Part shown: in pieces, positions 63,796-64,000 of the stretch | Layout of the letters: the number at the start of each line of letters is the position of its first letter | Numbering within the stretch: position 1 is the stretch's first letter | Source of the DNA: Rhodanobacter sp. Soil772 | GTDB taxonomy: Bacteria > Pseudomonadota > Gammaproteobacteria > Xanthomonadales > Rhodanobacteraceae | Length of the DNA: 64,000 nucleotides | Assembly (NCBI RefSeq): GCF_001428385.1 | Contig: NZ_LMSK01000002.1 | Span: forward strand, 1-64,000 | Reading direction: 5' to 3' | Position numbers and translations under genes: made by a program | Notes under the pieces: model-generated | The model's input: only the letters and a program-made list of their open reading frames with translations | Told to the model about the DNA's origin: nothing | The model's database searches: none

Positions 63796-64000
63796 TTACG
63801 CGCGTCCAAGTAGCCGGCGATAGATCTTCGCGTAGCGGTCGGCACAGTCGTCCCAAGTGCCGATTTCGCGGGTCACCCAGCGCCTCGCGGCATCTCCCAA
63901 GCGGCGATTAGTCACCGCATCCTCCAGTTCGCACAACGCAGTGCCGTAGTTGTCGATGGAGTCGCATAGCCTTCCGGTTTCTCCATCGAATACGACACCG
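63796..64000 (-). CDS. Glycosyltransferase family 4, C-terminal end (cut by window edge)
   Basis: The last 67 codons of a gene entering from the right edge. The visible part GVVFDGETGRLCDSI..LGDAARRWVTREIGTWDDCADRYAKIYRRLLGRA is the typical C-terminal end of family-4 (GT-B) glycosyltransferases, in which a loop after the nucleotide site is followed by a long helix. Its stop abuts the epimerase start codon. It belongs to the minus-strand part of the polysaccharide cluster. Confidence 0.85.
   Translation of the reverse strand, partial: GVVFDGETGRLCDSIDNYGTALCELEDAVTNRRLGDAARRWVTREIGTWDDCADRYAKIYRRLLGRA

Overview
This is a high-GC gammaproteobacterial chromosome segment, most likely from the Xanthomonadales family Rhodanobacteraceae (a Rhodanobacter/Dyella/Frateuria-type genome). 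That is an inference from gene order and gene content: tRNA-Tyr/Gly/Thr-tuf, lolB-ispE-tRNA-Gln-prs-rplY-pth-ychF opposite hemA-prfA, a FecI/FecR/TonB-receptor set, split pntA/pntB genes, and typical Xanthomonadales dispersed palindromes. No rRNA gene, phage or transposase gene was seen.

Layout. 1-0.8 kb: translation-related tRNA operon leading into a partial tuf. 0.8-4.2 kb: acyl-CoA thioesterase, then a sensor protein joining an RsbU-type phosphatase to an RsbW-type kinase, with its STAS partner. 4.2-6.2 kb: an exported cyanophycinase/isoaspartyl-peptidase fusion. 6.3-11.1 kb: ECF sigma, FecR and TonB-dependent receptor (cell-surface signalling). 11.2-18.8 kb (minus): ychF, pth, rplY, prs, tRNA-Gln, a GNAT-IspE fusion, lolB and a TPR lipoprotein. 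18.9-25.3 kb: hemA, prfA, a PPK2 kinase, acylphosphatase, TlpA-like thioredoxin, YihY, WrbA and a DUF2069 protein. 25.3-28.1 kb: the most unusual part, with a REP-like palindrome, a strictly phased 21-bp degenerate tandem repeat, a small unknown gene, and three integron gene cassettes with three near-identical attC sites but no integrase. 28.2-44.3 kb: metabolic and secreted functions (thioesterase, acyl-CoA dehydrogenase, asparaginase-like protein, M4 protease with a CRP-like site, SufT, transhydrogenase genes split by an ECF sigma module, cytidine deaminase, nitroreductase, flap exonuclease, S9 peptidase). 44.5-64 kb: surface structures. These are an OafA-like acyltransferase, two type IV pilins each behind a good sigma-54 promoter, two large TMTC-like membrane glycosyltransferase candidates with TPR-type tails, and a polysaccharide cluster.

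How the genes work together. The polysaccharide cluster encodes a route from glucose-1-phosphate to a CDP-4-keto-6-deoxyhexose, followed by epimerase, C-methyltransferase, aminotransferase and N-acyltransferase genes that overlap by 4 nt. This suggests a branched, N-acylated aminodeoxy sugar, exported by a Wzx flippase and assembled by glycosyltransferases that continue past the end of the window. The two pilins and the TMTC-like proteins next to them suggest glycosylated type IV pili. The integron cassettes are visibly AT-richer than their surroundings and carry an HEPN-motif protein, a four-helix membrane protein and a lipoprotein.
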